Of a stretch of DNA of 8,908 nt, positions 1-7,034 are shown in pieces; the stretch's first letter is position 1; each line of letters starts with the position of its first letter. A program made the translations under genes and the position numbers. Where the stretch lies: contig JBLRWS010000086.1 in assembly GCA_047921075.1 (NCBI GenBank), positions 1 through 8,908 on the forward strand, in the 5' to 3' direction. The notes below the pieces were generated by a model. The model worked only from the letters and a program-made list of their open reading frames with translations. It had not been told where the DNA came from and made no database searches. Source of the DNA: JBLRWS01 sp047921075 (GTDB lineage: Bacteria > Bacteroidota > Rhodothermia > Balneolales > Balneolaceae).

Positions 1-1652
1 TGTACCACCGCTTCGGTTGCCTTGCTGTGCTTTTCAATATTCTGTAAAGCTTCCTGCACAATGCGATGAAGCTGTTGGGTGCAATGTGCCGGCAACCCCG
101 AGGGTACATCCAAAGGATAGAATTGGTAGGAAATATCACTGTGTTGGTTGGCATCGGCTACAAGTTGCTCAATACTTTGCTCGATATTGGCAAGCATCAA
201 AGGGGGAGGTGTCAATTTATGGGATAGCGACCGCACATCATCAATAATTTCCTGCAGCTCGTTTTTCAGGTGTGCTACCTCTTCCCATCCCGCCTCAATC
301 ATCCGCCGAAAGCGGGCAAGCCGATTGCCCACCGAATCGTGCAGCTCCATTGCAACCCGGTTTCTCTCCTTCTCTGTGCCTTCGATATAGGCCATCAATT
401 TTTCGTTTCGCAATCCGGCAACTCTTTTCTGAAGCTCTGTTGTCTGCTTGTCAATCACCCGAACTCTCCATGCCATACCCATGCTGAGAAACAAAATTTC
501 AAATAACGATCCAAACTGAACAGGTGTAAATAAAAACCTGACATCCTGAAACCACCCGAATTCCATCATAATGAACAGTATACCTGCCAGAAAAAGCACT
601 GAAAAAGCGGTAATAAACAACAGCGACGTGTATTTCTCAGTTTCTATAAATTTAAAGGCAACGACAACCGCAAGACTAATTGCAAAGAGAATGGCTGCAT
701 ACAGAATAATCAACATGGGTGTAGCATTGCTGCGGAACCACTCCGTAAACAGAATGTGTACAGCTGCATGAAACACCACAACCCAGAAAACACCTTTAAA
801 CAGCCGGTTTAAAACCGGATAATAATGGCTGGTGTTAAAATAGAGCCGCGTAAACTGGATGAATGCCAGTAACATCCCATACGTGAGCCCAACACGCGCA
901 CGGGCGCCTATATAGTCGGAGAACGGATAGATGTATTGCTGGGCCAGCCCAAGGTCGTTAAATACAAAAAGTCCTACGCTCAACACATAGAGCCCATACC
1001 ATAGATAGATCCGGTCAAATGAAAAGAGGAATGCGGCAGTGACGATTATAATCATGAACAGGAAAACCCCGAAATAGACCCCAAATAGTGCATAGTGAAC
1101 CTGCTGCGTATTATTGAAGGAGTCGAATGTCCAGATACGGGTATGGTATTGTAATGACGATCCGCGTTTATCAAACATCAACAGCAAGTCGGTCGACTCT
1201 CCCTGAGCAAGATCTACAGGAATCACAAAATGAAAGTGATCGATGTCTCTTGAATCGAATTGTGTACTGCGCCCGGTATTGGTTTGCAGCTGCCACTCGT
1301 CGCCGGTTCTTGAACGGGTGTACACCTTTAGATAATTGATGTGAGGATTCTGCACTTCCAAAACCCATCGCTCCTGATTGGATGTATTTTGAAGGCTGAG
1401 TGCGGCCCAATGCAGCTTATCGGTGAACCCAAACTGGTACTTCCGGGGATCGGGCTGATCCACCATTGACTGCCACACTCTCCCTGGTTCGACATAATCA
1501 TCGGTTATAGCAATCGAGAAGCGATCTGTAATCCGTTCACCATCCAGCGACTCCTGAAGCTGAAGCACTGAAAGCTGCGCAACAGCCACTGCCGGCAGCA
1601 ATCCAAACATAACAACCAAAAACGAAATGGCACTACACCAGATCTTGGTCAT
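1..1652 (-). CDS. Sensor histidine kinase, 7TMR-DISM type with HisKA_3 domain (C-terminus cut by window edge)
   Basis: Membrane sensor kinase that would phosphorylate the response regulator encoded just upstream. The open frame runs from an ATG at 1652 off the left edge, giving 550 visible residues. Residues 1-25 look like a signal peptide ending in AVAVA-Q. Residues 26 to about 185 form an extracytoplasmic domain resembling 7TMR-DISMED2 (LHWAALSLQN at 80-89, then ERWVLEV). Seven hydrophobic segments follow, near 187-210, 216-234, 252-270, 284-302, 312-333, 342-362 and 373-395, then a short helical linker. The HisKA_3 phospho-acceptor box is ERNRVAMELHDSVGNRL (429-445) with His438. The ATPase N-box begins at 531 (IVQEALQNIEKH, Asn538); the G boxes lie outside the window. 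The start overlaps the regulator's end by 20 nt; the signal peptide supports it over Met15. The ligand is unknown; DISM domains often bind small molecules such as carbohydrates. Confidence 0.93.
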   Translation of the reverse strand, partial: MTKIWCSAISFLVVMFGLLPAVAVAQLSVLQLQESLDGERITDRFSIAITDDYVEPGRVWQSMVDQPDPRKYQFGFTDKLHWAALSLQNTSNQERWVLEVQNPHINYLKVYTRSRTGDEWQLQTNTGRSTQFDSRDIDHFHFVIPVDLAQGESTDLLLMFDKRGSSLQYHTRIWTFDSFNNTQQVHYALFGVYFGVFLFMIIIVTAAFLFSFDRIYLWYGLYVLSVGLFVFNDLGLAQQYIYPFSDYIGARARVGLTYGMLLAFIQFTRLYFNTSHYYPVLNRLFKGVFWVVVFHAAVHILFTEWFRSNATPMLIILYAAILFAISLAVVVAFKFIETEKYTSLLFITAFSVLFLAGILFIMMEFGWFQDVRFLFTPVQFGSLFEILFLSMGMAWRVRVIDKQTTELQKRVAGLRNEKLMAYIEGTEKERNRVAMELHDSVGNRLARFRRMIEAGWEEVAHLKNELQEIIDDVRSLSHKLTPPPLMLANIEQSIEQLVADANQHSDISYQFYPLDVPSGLPAHCTQQLHRIVQEALQNIEKHSKATEAVV

Positions 1653-2250
1653 AGGCAAACCGTATCAGTTCTTTCATATTCGAGAGTCCCATTTTTTTGT
1701 AAATATTACGCCGGTGTGTATTGACGGTATGCGGACTCACACTCAGCTCTTCTGCAATTTCGTTGGATGATTGGCAACTGGCGATCATACGTACAATTTC
1801 AATTTCTCGGGTGGTTAGCGATTGGTTTTCCGCATCGCTTGACGGCGGCTTTTTCTTCACCCGGTTACTCTCGTAGTAATGCCCGTTTTGCACAGCCGAA
1901 AACGCTTCTTTAAACTCGAAAATTGAAAAATCTTTAAGCAAAAAACCGTTGGCGCCAAACTCTTTTGCCTGTTCGGCTGTTTGCCAGTCGTTGTGCATGG
2001 TCACCATCAAAACAGGGATAGATGTATCGGAGTTGCGTACCTGCTTTAGAATCTCGATACCGTTCTTTTCGGGAAGGTTAACGTCGAGAATTAAAACATC
2101 AGGGCGTTTCACTTTTAATGCCTGAAAAAGCTGCTCATGATTTCGAAATACCTCCACAGTGGCAGCCTTTACATCCTGTTGTAAGATGTGGCTTATACCT
2201 TCTGCTGCCAACAGTTGGTCTTCACAAACAAAAACGAGCTGATCGCACAT
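1633..2250 (-). CDS. LuxR/NarL-family DNA-binding response regulator
   Basis: Cytoplasmic transcription factor controlled by phosphorylation, 205 residues from the ATG at 2250, a normal length for the NarL family. The receiver domain (about 4-122) has the acidic pair Glu10-Asp11, phospho-acceptor Asp56 in LILDVNLP, Thr84 and Lys106 (FLLKD). After a short basic linker (KKKPP, 132-136) comes a LuxR-type helix-turn-helix: SLTTREIEIVRMIA (144-157), then SNEIAEELSVSPHTVNTH (162-179) as recognition unit, and RRNIYKKMGL. The frame is open further up to a TTG at 2277, which would add nine residues (MGITIIYCS). I prefer the ATG because it places beta strand 1 (LVFVCED) at the usual distance from the N-terminus. 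No Shine-Dalgarno sequence is visible at either. The sensor kinase follows with a 20-nt overlap, so the two are almost certainly co-expressed partners. Target genes cannot be told from the sequence. Confidence 0.95.
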   Translation of the reverse strand: MCDQLVFVCEDQLLAAEGISHILQQDVKAATVEVFRNHEQLFQALKVKRPDVLILDVNLPEKNGIEILKQVRNSDTSIPVLMVTMHNDWQTAEQAKEFGANGFLLKDFSIFEFKEAFSAVQNGHYYESNRVKKKPPSSDAENQSLTTREIEIVRMIASCQSSNEIAEELSVSPHTVNTHRRNIYKKMGLSNMKELIRFAYDQDLV

Positions 2251-2299
2251 AGAACAATAGATAATTGTAATACCCAACTAATTGCTAGATAAGAGAACT

Positions 2300-2340
2300 T
2301 TTTTTCTATTATACAAACTGCTTTTTACAATTCAGAATAT
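2300..2340 (-). promoter_or_regulatory. Candidate promoter for the response regulator / sensor kinase pair
   Basis: On the minus strand a perfect TATAAT hexamer lies at 2313-2308, which would place the transcription start near 2300 and leave a leader of about 50 nt before the regulator's ATG at 2250. The region is AT-rich, as expected for a promoter. No good TTGACA-like -35 hexamer sits 16-18 nt upstream, and the Bacteroidota-type -7 motif (TAnnTTTG) is not matched. The call rests on one hexamer plus its position in the only real intergenic gap. Confidence 0.35.
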
Positions 2341-2376
2341 GAAATGCAAAAACTGTTCAGGGCCTGGATATTGATT

Positions 2377-2412
2377 AACATACAATCCGTTTCACAAGTA
2401 AAAATGTATGTT
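2377..2412. repeat. 8+8 bp inverted repeat in the bioA / response-regulator gap
   Basis: AACATACA at 2377-2384 is the exact reverse complement of TGTATGTT at 2405-2412; the two arms are 20 nt apart. The pairing does not extend inward or outward. It lies about 64 nt upstream of the TATAAT element at 2308-2313 and about 65 nt past the bioA stop. It could be a spaced operator for a dimeric regulator, possibly the neighbouring LuxR-type protein, or a weak transcript hairpin. An 8-bp palindrome pair in AT-rich DNA can also occur by chance. Confidence 0.3.
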
Positions 2413-2475
2413 CACGACCACAATAGCACCACATAACCATGCGGTTTTGGCTCAACTGCTCTACTCTGTAGCCCT

Positions 2476-3759
2476 TTACAACGACCGGATATCAGCCAAC
2501 AGCTTTTCCATTTGATCGTACACCCGGTGCAACTCGTCCCCGATGCAGTAAGGCGGCATCAGATAGAGCACATCGCCCAGCGGCCGAAGCAACAGCCCGT
2601 AATCGGGACTATGCTTTTTGATGAGGTTGGCCACATCGTTAAGGTATCCTGAATCGCCGTTCGTTTCCATATCAAATGCGGCAATGGTGCCGGTGATACG
2701 CCGGTTTCGCATCGGGATGGTACGGGCCAATTCCGGCAGGCGTTGACGGTGTATCTCTTCAATAGCGGCGCGCTGGTTGGTACTGGCAAGCGTAAGAGAA
2801 AATGAGGCCAGTGCGGCTGCACAACCCAACGGGTTGGCCGTGTAACTATGGCCATGCCAAAAGGTTTTCTGGGGATCTGATGAGTCGAACGTTCGGAACA
2901 ATTCATCGGTACAGAGCGTGGCGGAAAGTGGTAAAAAACCACCGGTAATGCCTTTGGCTACACACATCAGATCGGGCTGTACCTGCGCCTTTAGAGCCGC
3001 AAAAAGATCGCCGGTGCGTCCAAAACCGGTCATCACTTCGTCAAAAATGAGCAGCGTGCCGTACTGACGCTGCACCCAGTGCAGTTTTTGGAGAAATTCA
3101 GGCCGGCACATCCTCATTCCTCCGGCACCCTGCACCAACGGCTCGATGATAATAGCGGCTACGTCGCCTTCGTGTCTATTCAGAAGCTGCTCAATCTGTT
3201 CCAAAATCTCATCTTCGCGGCGGCCCGCTGTCTCGTCTCCCTGCCAGGTGTCCGGGTACGGAACAAAATCCACATCAAAAAGATGGTCGGCGTATACATT
3301 TGAAAAAACCGAGCGCGCACCGGCCGACATCGCCCCAAAGGTATCTCCGTGATACGCCCCTTCAAAAGCGAGAAAACGATTTCGCTTCTCGCCTGAATTG
3401 CGCCAGTATTGGATCGCCAACTTCAGTGCCACCTCAACCGCTGTGGAGCCGTTATCGGAGTAGAAAACGCGATTCAGATTTCCGGGAGCGTGCGCTGCCA
3501 GTTTTTCCGCCAACTGCTCCGCCGGACTGTGGGTAAAATTAGAAAAAATGACGTGCTCCAGCGTGTGCGCTTGTTCCGCTATGGCGGCAGCGATATCGGG
3601 GTGGGCATGGCCATGCAGGTTTACCCACCAGCTCGAGATGCAATCCACAATTTTGCGGCCATCTTCCAGTTCGAGCCATATTCCATCCCCGCGTACAACT
3701 TTGAGCGGATCGGGGCTGTCTTTGACGATGGTGAACGGATGCCAGACGTTAGGATGCAT
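2476..3759 (-). CDS. bioA: Adenosylmethionine-8-amino-7-oxononanoate aminotransferase (DAPA synthase)
   Basis: PLP enzyme of fold type I that converts KAPA to 7,8-diaminopelargonate in the biotin pathway; cytosolic, usually a dimer. 427 residues, the normal length. Visible hallmarks are WHPF (6-9), SSWWVNLHGH (42-51), the cofactor-binding SDNGSTA (101-107), YHGDT (136-140), IIEPLVQGAGGMRM (204-217), FDEVMTGFGRTG with Asp240 (239-250), the Schiff-base Lys269 in AKGITGG, HGHSYTANPLGC (302-313) and RPLGDVLYLMPPY with Arg392. Against E. coli BioA, Tyr144, Asp147, Arg253, Lys274 and Arg391 are matched by Tyr136, Asp139, Arg248, Lys269 and Arg392, but Tyr17 is replaced by Phe9. The HGHSYT segment is closer to the Bacillus enzyme than to E. 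coli. S-adenosylmethionine is the usual amino donor, but lysine cannot be excluded. It starts 9 nt after bioD and is the last gene of the run. Confidence 0.97.
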   Translation of the reverse strand: MHPNVWHPFTIVKDSPDPLKVVRGDGIWLELEDGRKIVDCISSWWVNLHGHAHPDIAAAIAEQAHTLEHVIFSNFTHSPAEQLAEKLAAHAPGNLNRVFYSDNGSTAVEVALKLAIQYWRNSGEKRNRFLAFEGAYHGDTFGAMSAGARSVFSNVYADHLFDVDFVPYPDTWQGDETAGRREDEILEQIEQLLNRHEGDVAAIIIEPLVQGAGGMRMCRPEFLQKLHWVQRQYGTLLIFDEVMTGFGRTGDLFAALKAQVQPDLMCVAKGITGGFLPLSATLCTDELFRTFDSSDPQKTFWHGHSYTANPLGCAAALASFSLTLASTNQRAAIEEIHRQRLPELARTIPMRNRRITGTIAAFDMETNGDSGYLNDVANLIKKHSPDYGLLLRPLGDVLYLMPPYCIGDELHRVYDQMEKLLADIRSL

Positions 3760-3768
3760 AAACGGTGA

Positions 3769-4398
3769 TTACTTCGTATTGAAAAGTGATTGGAACCGGT
3801 GCTGAAGTGCCTCAGGTTGAACCTCGTCAAGTACCGGCAGGTGGTACAGATGTTTCACCTTTCCGTAGGCCCGGATGGCCTCTTCGTTGGAGGGATGCTT
3901 TTCTCCCGACAGGATCACGCCCCAGACCGGAATGTTGCGGCGGCGCAAGGCTTCCAGGCTGAGAAAGGTATGGTTCAGCGTTCCCAATGAGCTCCGCGCC
4001 ACCAGCAGAACCGGCAGTTTCAGGTACCGGATCAGATCGATGATCATCTGCTTACCATTGATCGGAACCAGCAAACCGCCTGCTCCTTCTACGATCAAGT
4101 GGTTTTGTTGATAGTACGGCAGGGTGATGTGTTCCATTTCAATCTCTACCCCATCGATGGCTGCCGAGGCGTGTGGACTCATTGGCTCAGTCAGGCGATA
4201 GGCTTCATCATAGAAATGAGTATCCGGAAGACCCGTGGCACGACGTACAAACTGGGTGTCTGTTTCCGGCTCCAGCCCCGATTGTACCGGTTTCCAGTAG
4301 CCGGCCTTCAGGCCAATCGTAAGCATGGCCGAAACGACCGTTTTGCCAATTCCGGTGTCGGTTCCTGTCACAAAAAGCTCTTTGGGAAAGGGTTTCAT
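3769..4398 (-). CDS. bioD: ATP-dependent dethiobiotin synthetase
   Basis: Catalyses ATP- and CO2-dependent closure of the ureido ring, turning DAPA into dethiobiotin; cytosolic. 209 residues, typical for BioD. The P-loop GTDTGIGKT is at 12-20 right after the first beta strand (ELFVTG). YWKPVQSG (34-41) carries Lys36, equivalent to the substrate-carbamate Lys37 of E. coli. The EGAGGLLVPI segment (104-113) is the second signature, and VARSSLGTLNHT follows it. The frame stays open about 105 codons further upstream inside bioC, but the ATG at 4398 is clearly right: it places the P-loop at residue 12 as in other BioD proteins and shares one base with the bioC stop (TGATG at 4400-4396), a layout typical of coupled translation. 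bioA follows after 9 nt. Confidence 0.97.
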   Translation of the reverse strand: MKPFPKELFVTGTDTGIGKTVVSAMLTIGLKAGYWKPVQSGLEPETDTQFVRRATGLPDTHFYDEAYRLTEPMSPHASAAIDGVEIEMEHITLPYYQQNHLIVEGAGGLLVPINGKQMIIDLIRYLKLPVLLVARSSLGTLNHTFLSLEALRRRNIPVWGVILSGEKHPSNEEAIRAYGKVKHLYHLPVLDEVQPEALQHRFQSLFNTK

Positions 4399-5198
4399 CA
4401 CCGGTTTTTCTTGAGTGCAAAAAAGACGTTGTGATAGGTAACCGTGAGGCGACCACCACATTGTTCGCGCCAGTACGAATCCAGTAGCCGTAATTGCGCG
4501 GGCGTCAGATTGGTCTGTTTTCGGGACGCCGCCGTACCACTCTTTTTTAAGTGGCGAAAGAAGGCATAGAGATCGTCGAACTGCTCGCTTTGGCTGTCTT
4601 CGTAAAAATCGATCTGATACGGACCCATCGAAAGCTGTACGGCCAGTTTTTCTACATTGGGAAAGGGATTTCCGGAGTACGGAAGCCCTAAATCGAGGCA
4701 CGCCTGACGCCACTCTGGGTAACTTTCATCACCGGGAAACGAAAGCAGCATCAAACCGCCGGGATCCAGCTGTTTCGCAAAAGGCTCGAGCGTTTTTGCA
4801 GGGTCAGAAAACCATTGCGCCACATAATTGCCCGTAATGAGTGCATAGGTTTCTCCGGCCGGAGGGCCCGCCTCGGCATCCATCACACTGAAATGGGTGT
4901 TCGGTGCTTCAGGCAGCTCTTTTTGGGCGTAGGCAAGCATTGGCTCCGAAAGATCGGTTATGATCAGCTTCCGATTTGGGAAATAACGTAACAGATGTTG
5001 CGTGAAAAAGCCGGTACCGCAGCCCAGTTCCAAAATCTGGCCGGGAGGTACGATGTCGAGCCAGGGATCGAGCGCATTTGCCAAACGACTTGCACACTCT
5101 TTCTGCAACTCCGCCTGCCGATGGTAGTAGTCGGCCGATGAAGAGAAGGCGGCATCCACACTCTGAGTAAAATCACTGGTCATGTTCGTGTCGGTCAT
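4398..5198 (-). CDS. bioC: Malonyl-ACP O-methyltransferase
   Basis: SAM-dependent methyltransferase that caps the free carboxyl of malonyl-ACP so that the fatty-acid machinery can extend it to pimeloyl-ACP methyl ester. 266 residues. The N-terminus has the BioC pattern of an aromatic/Ala/Gln helix (FSSSADYYHRQAELQ, 18-32). Motif I ELGCGTGFFT (57-66) is the SAM-binding loop, Asp82 in TDLSEPML ends strand 2, MDAE (106-109) and GNYVAQWFSDP (123-133) complete the class I Rossmann fold, and LDPGGLMLLSFPG (144-156) is the post-core motif. Start: the frame is open up to 5243, with possible ATGs at 5243, 5219 and 5198. I choose 5198, since it forms a TGATG stop-start overlap with the upstream esterase gene, the same arrangement as at bioC-bioD, and has GGAG about 11 nt ahead. 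The upstream BioH-like esterase should act on the product of this enzyme's pathway branch. Confidence 0.95.
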   Translation of the reverse strand: MTDTNMTSDFTQSVDAAFSSSADYYHRQAELQKECASRLANALDPWLDIVPPGQILELGCGTGFFTQHLLRYFPNRKLIITDLSEPMLAYAQKELPEAPNTHFSVMDAEAGPPAGETYALITGNYVAQWFSDPAKTLEPFAKQLDPGGLMLLSFPGDESYPEWRQACLDLGLPYSGNPFPNVEKLAVQLSMGPYQIDFYEDSQSEQFDDLYAFFRHLKKSGTAASRKQTNLTPAQLRLLDSYWREQCGGRLTVTYHNVFFALKKNR

Positions 5199-5872
5199 CA
5201 ACTGATTGACTCCATCCATTGGGTTATTTTTTCTGCGCACCACACCGGGTGGGAAACCGGCAGCATATGGCCTGCCAAAGGGTGCACAAAATAGGAACTA
5301 TTGGGGTGAAGTTCTGCCTCAAACCGCTGCGTGTGATTCGGTGAAACGATCGCATCCTCTGCCCCGTGCAGTATCAAAGCAGGTGCCGCTTTCAAACGGC
5401 TAAGCCGGGCCGGTTCATCCCGCAGCATGAAAAGATCATTCCGGATTCGGTTGATCTCAATAGGCTCCGGTATATCTGTCTGGCAGGGATCGGGATACCA
5501 GGCTCGGGATAGAAAATCGGAAAGTACCTGACCGGGTTGTTCATCCAACTTTCGAACCATTCGGTCGAGCACCCGGCGACTGCTGCTCCCCGATGTGACA
5601 GCCTCGTCTATAAACGCTTTAAAGCCACTGATAATCACCACCCCATCGGCTTGCTCCATCAGCGCTGCCGGACACCAAAGCAGCCCCATAGAGTGGGTGA
5701 TTAGCAGATTGGGCAAAGCGTTTGTTGGAAAGCTATCGGGCCGGTTTGGACGGCCAAAATAGCCTCGGTCGGCGGCAGTGAATTGGATGGATTCTGGCAA
5801 CTCGCTGCGCAAAGCGGTCCATACCGAAGCTTCGCAACCCCAGCCGTGAAAGGCGATTATATTAGCGTTCAT
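5198..5872 (-). CDS. BioH-type alpha/beta hydrolase, probable pimeloyl-ACP methyl ester carboxylesterase
   Basis: Probable esterase removing the methyl group added by BioC, to release pimeloyl-ACP for BioF. 224 residues, shorter than E. coli BioH (256), suggesting a reduced lid. HGWGCEASVW (9-18) contains the oxyanion-hole HGWG seen in BioH. The nucleophile is probably Ser61 in THSMG (59-63), where Thr replaces the first glycine of the usual GxSxG. Asp173 (HGAEDAIVSP, 169-178) and His202 (AGHMLPVSHP, 200-209) complete the triad. Several families do this job (BioH, BioG, BioK, BioJ, BioV, BtsA). HGWG..VW and the overall pattern fit BioH better than BioG (DUF452), but the protein is divergent, so I leave the symbol blank. 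Its first 11 nt overlap the end of bioF (ATGAACGCTAA), and its stop overlaps the bioC start. Function rests on fold plus position. Confidence 0.85.
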   Translation of the reverse strand: MNANIIAFHGWGCEASVWTALRSELPESIQFTAADRGYFGRPNRPDSFPTNALPNLLITHSMGLLWCPAALMEQADGVVIISGFKAFIDEAVTSGSSSRRVLDRMVRKLDEQPGQVLSDFLSRAWYPDPCQTDIPEPIEINRIRNDLFMLRDEPARLSRLKAAPALILHGAEDAIVSPNHTQRFEAELHPNSSYFVHPLAGHMLPVSHPVWCAEKITQWMESIS

Positions 5873-7034
5873 CAGACGGTTGCAATGCGGTGATCAGCTT
5901 TTGGATATCCTCGTCGGTATGGTCGGATGTGAGGGAAATGCGCAGCCGTGCTGAGCCTTCCGGCACCGTTGGCGGACGAATGGCCGATACCAGCAAATCC
6001 TGCGCTTCCAGCTCACGGGCTGTCCGTACGGTCTCATGATCATCACCGATCACTACCGGAATAATATGCGAACTCCCATCCACAACAACTCTGCCAGCCT
6101 CAGCAATGGATCGCCGGACCTTTTCTGCGTTGGATAATAATCGGGTTCGCTCCTCGTCCATCGCAGGAATCAAATCCAGGGCGGCATCCAACGCCCCTAC
6201 TATAGCCGGTGGCAGCGCTGTGGTGTAGATAAATCCGGAACAGGTATTGATGATAAATTCGGCGATCAAATCGCTGCAGAAAACGGCCGCACCGAACGAT
6301 CCGGCTGCTTTCCCAAAAGTAGTAACCACAACGCCCAGACTTTCCCGTCCAAAACAGACGCCTCGCCCCTCTTCGCCATACACCCCGAAGGCATGAGCAT
6401 CATCTACGTAAAGTTGCGCGCCGTAGCGCAACGCAAGCTCTTGCAGGGCGTCCAGCGGAGCGTGATCACCGTTCATGCTAAATAGCGATTCGGTAACCAG
6501 CCAGACTGCTCCATCTTGATTGGATCGTGCTTTTTTGAGCAGTGTTTCGGCATGGTTCAGGTCATTGTGGCGAAAACGGTACAGCGTGGCTCGGCTCATC
6601 AGGCAGCCGTGCAGCATGCTGTTGTGGCACTCTTTATCGGCAATGATTACATCTCCCCGGCCGGCCAGCGCAGGTAAAAGCGTAGCGTTGGCCTGAAACC
6701 CGGTTGAAAACAGAAGTGCCCGATCGCATTTCATCCATCTTGCCAAACGCTCTTCTACCTGCCGGTGAAGAGATTGGGTTCCGGTAAGAAGGCGGGATGA
6801 TGCCGCACTTGAACCGAATTGTTGAACAGCTTCCCGGCTCTTTTTGAGCAGATGAGGATGCCTTGAAAGCCCCAAATAGTCGTTGGAGCTGAAATTGATC
6901 CGTTCCCTGTTATTACATTCTACCCTTCCCGGGTGTATTGACGGATTGGTCTCGCGCAGCGTACGATAGCGGCCGATCGCCTTTCGGGCGGCCAGTTCAC
7001 GTTCAAATCGGTTGCCGGGGTCGGGGTCAGTCAC
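5862..7034 (-). CDS. bioF: 8-amino-7-oxononanoate synthase (KAPA synthase)
   Basis: PLP enzyme of the alpha-oxoamine synthase family that condenses pimeloyl-ACP (or -CoA) with L-alanine, releasing CO2, to make KAPA. 390 residues from a GTG at 7034 (E. coli 384). Motifs are INFSSNDYLGLSRHP (46-60), SSRLLTGT (79-86), FSTGFQAN (109-116), Asp133-to-His142 with His137 stacking on PLP, ESLFSMNGDHAPL (182-194), VDDAHAFGVYG (210-220) with Asp211 and His214, and the Schiff-base Lys242 in TTFGKAAGSFGA. The frame is open to an ATG at 7124, adding 30 residues, but these would lie entirely within the preceding gene. The GTG, overlapping that gene's stop as GTGACTGA, gives the usual short N-terminal helix before LAARKAIGRYR, so I prefer it. 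No Shine-Dalgarno is visible, suggesting translation coupled to the upstream lipoprotein gene. Confidence 0.96.
   Translation of the reverse strand: MTDPDPGNRFERELAARKAIGRYRTLRETNPSIHPGRVECNNRERINFSSNDYLGLSRHPHLLKKSREAVQQFGSSAASSRLLTGTQSLHRQVEERLARWMKCDRALLFSTGFQANATLLPALAGRGDVIIADKECHNSMLHGCLMSRATLYRFRHNDLNHAETLLKKARSNQDGAVWLVTESLFSMNGDHAPLDALQELALRYGAQLYVDDAHAFGVYGEEGRGVCFGRESLGVVVTTFGKAAGSFGAAVFCSDLIAEFIINTCSGFIYTTALPPAIVGALDAALDLIPAMDEERTRLLSNAEKVRRSIAEAGRVVVDGSSHIIPVVIGDDHETVRTARELEAQDLLVSAIRPPTVPEGSARLRISLTSDHTDEDIQKLITALQPSDER

Noticed and set aside
2377..2412. BirA operator
   Set aside because: The known BirA site has arms of the type TTGTAAACC...GGTTTACAA with a spacer of about 15; here both orientation and arm sequence differ, and the site is after the bio genes, not before them.
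2430..2460. Small hairpin AACC-GCAT-GGTT as a terminator
   Set aside because: The stem has only four pairs and no T-run follows on the transcribed strand.
3409..3768. Plus-strand frame of 119 codons antisense to bioA
   Set aside because: It mirrors the bioA frame and has no protein-like features of its own.
4399..4713. Upstream extension of bioD by about 105 codons to an earlier ATG
   Set aside because: The extra stretch lies in bioC in another frame and resembles nothing; the P-loop sits at its usual place only with the start at 4398.
5199..5243. bioC start at 5243 or 5219
   Set aside because: Both add residues overlapping the esterase end; the TGATG junction at 5198 matches the next junction and BioC length.
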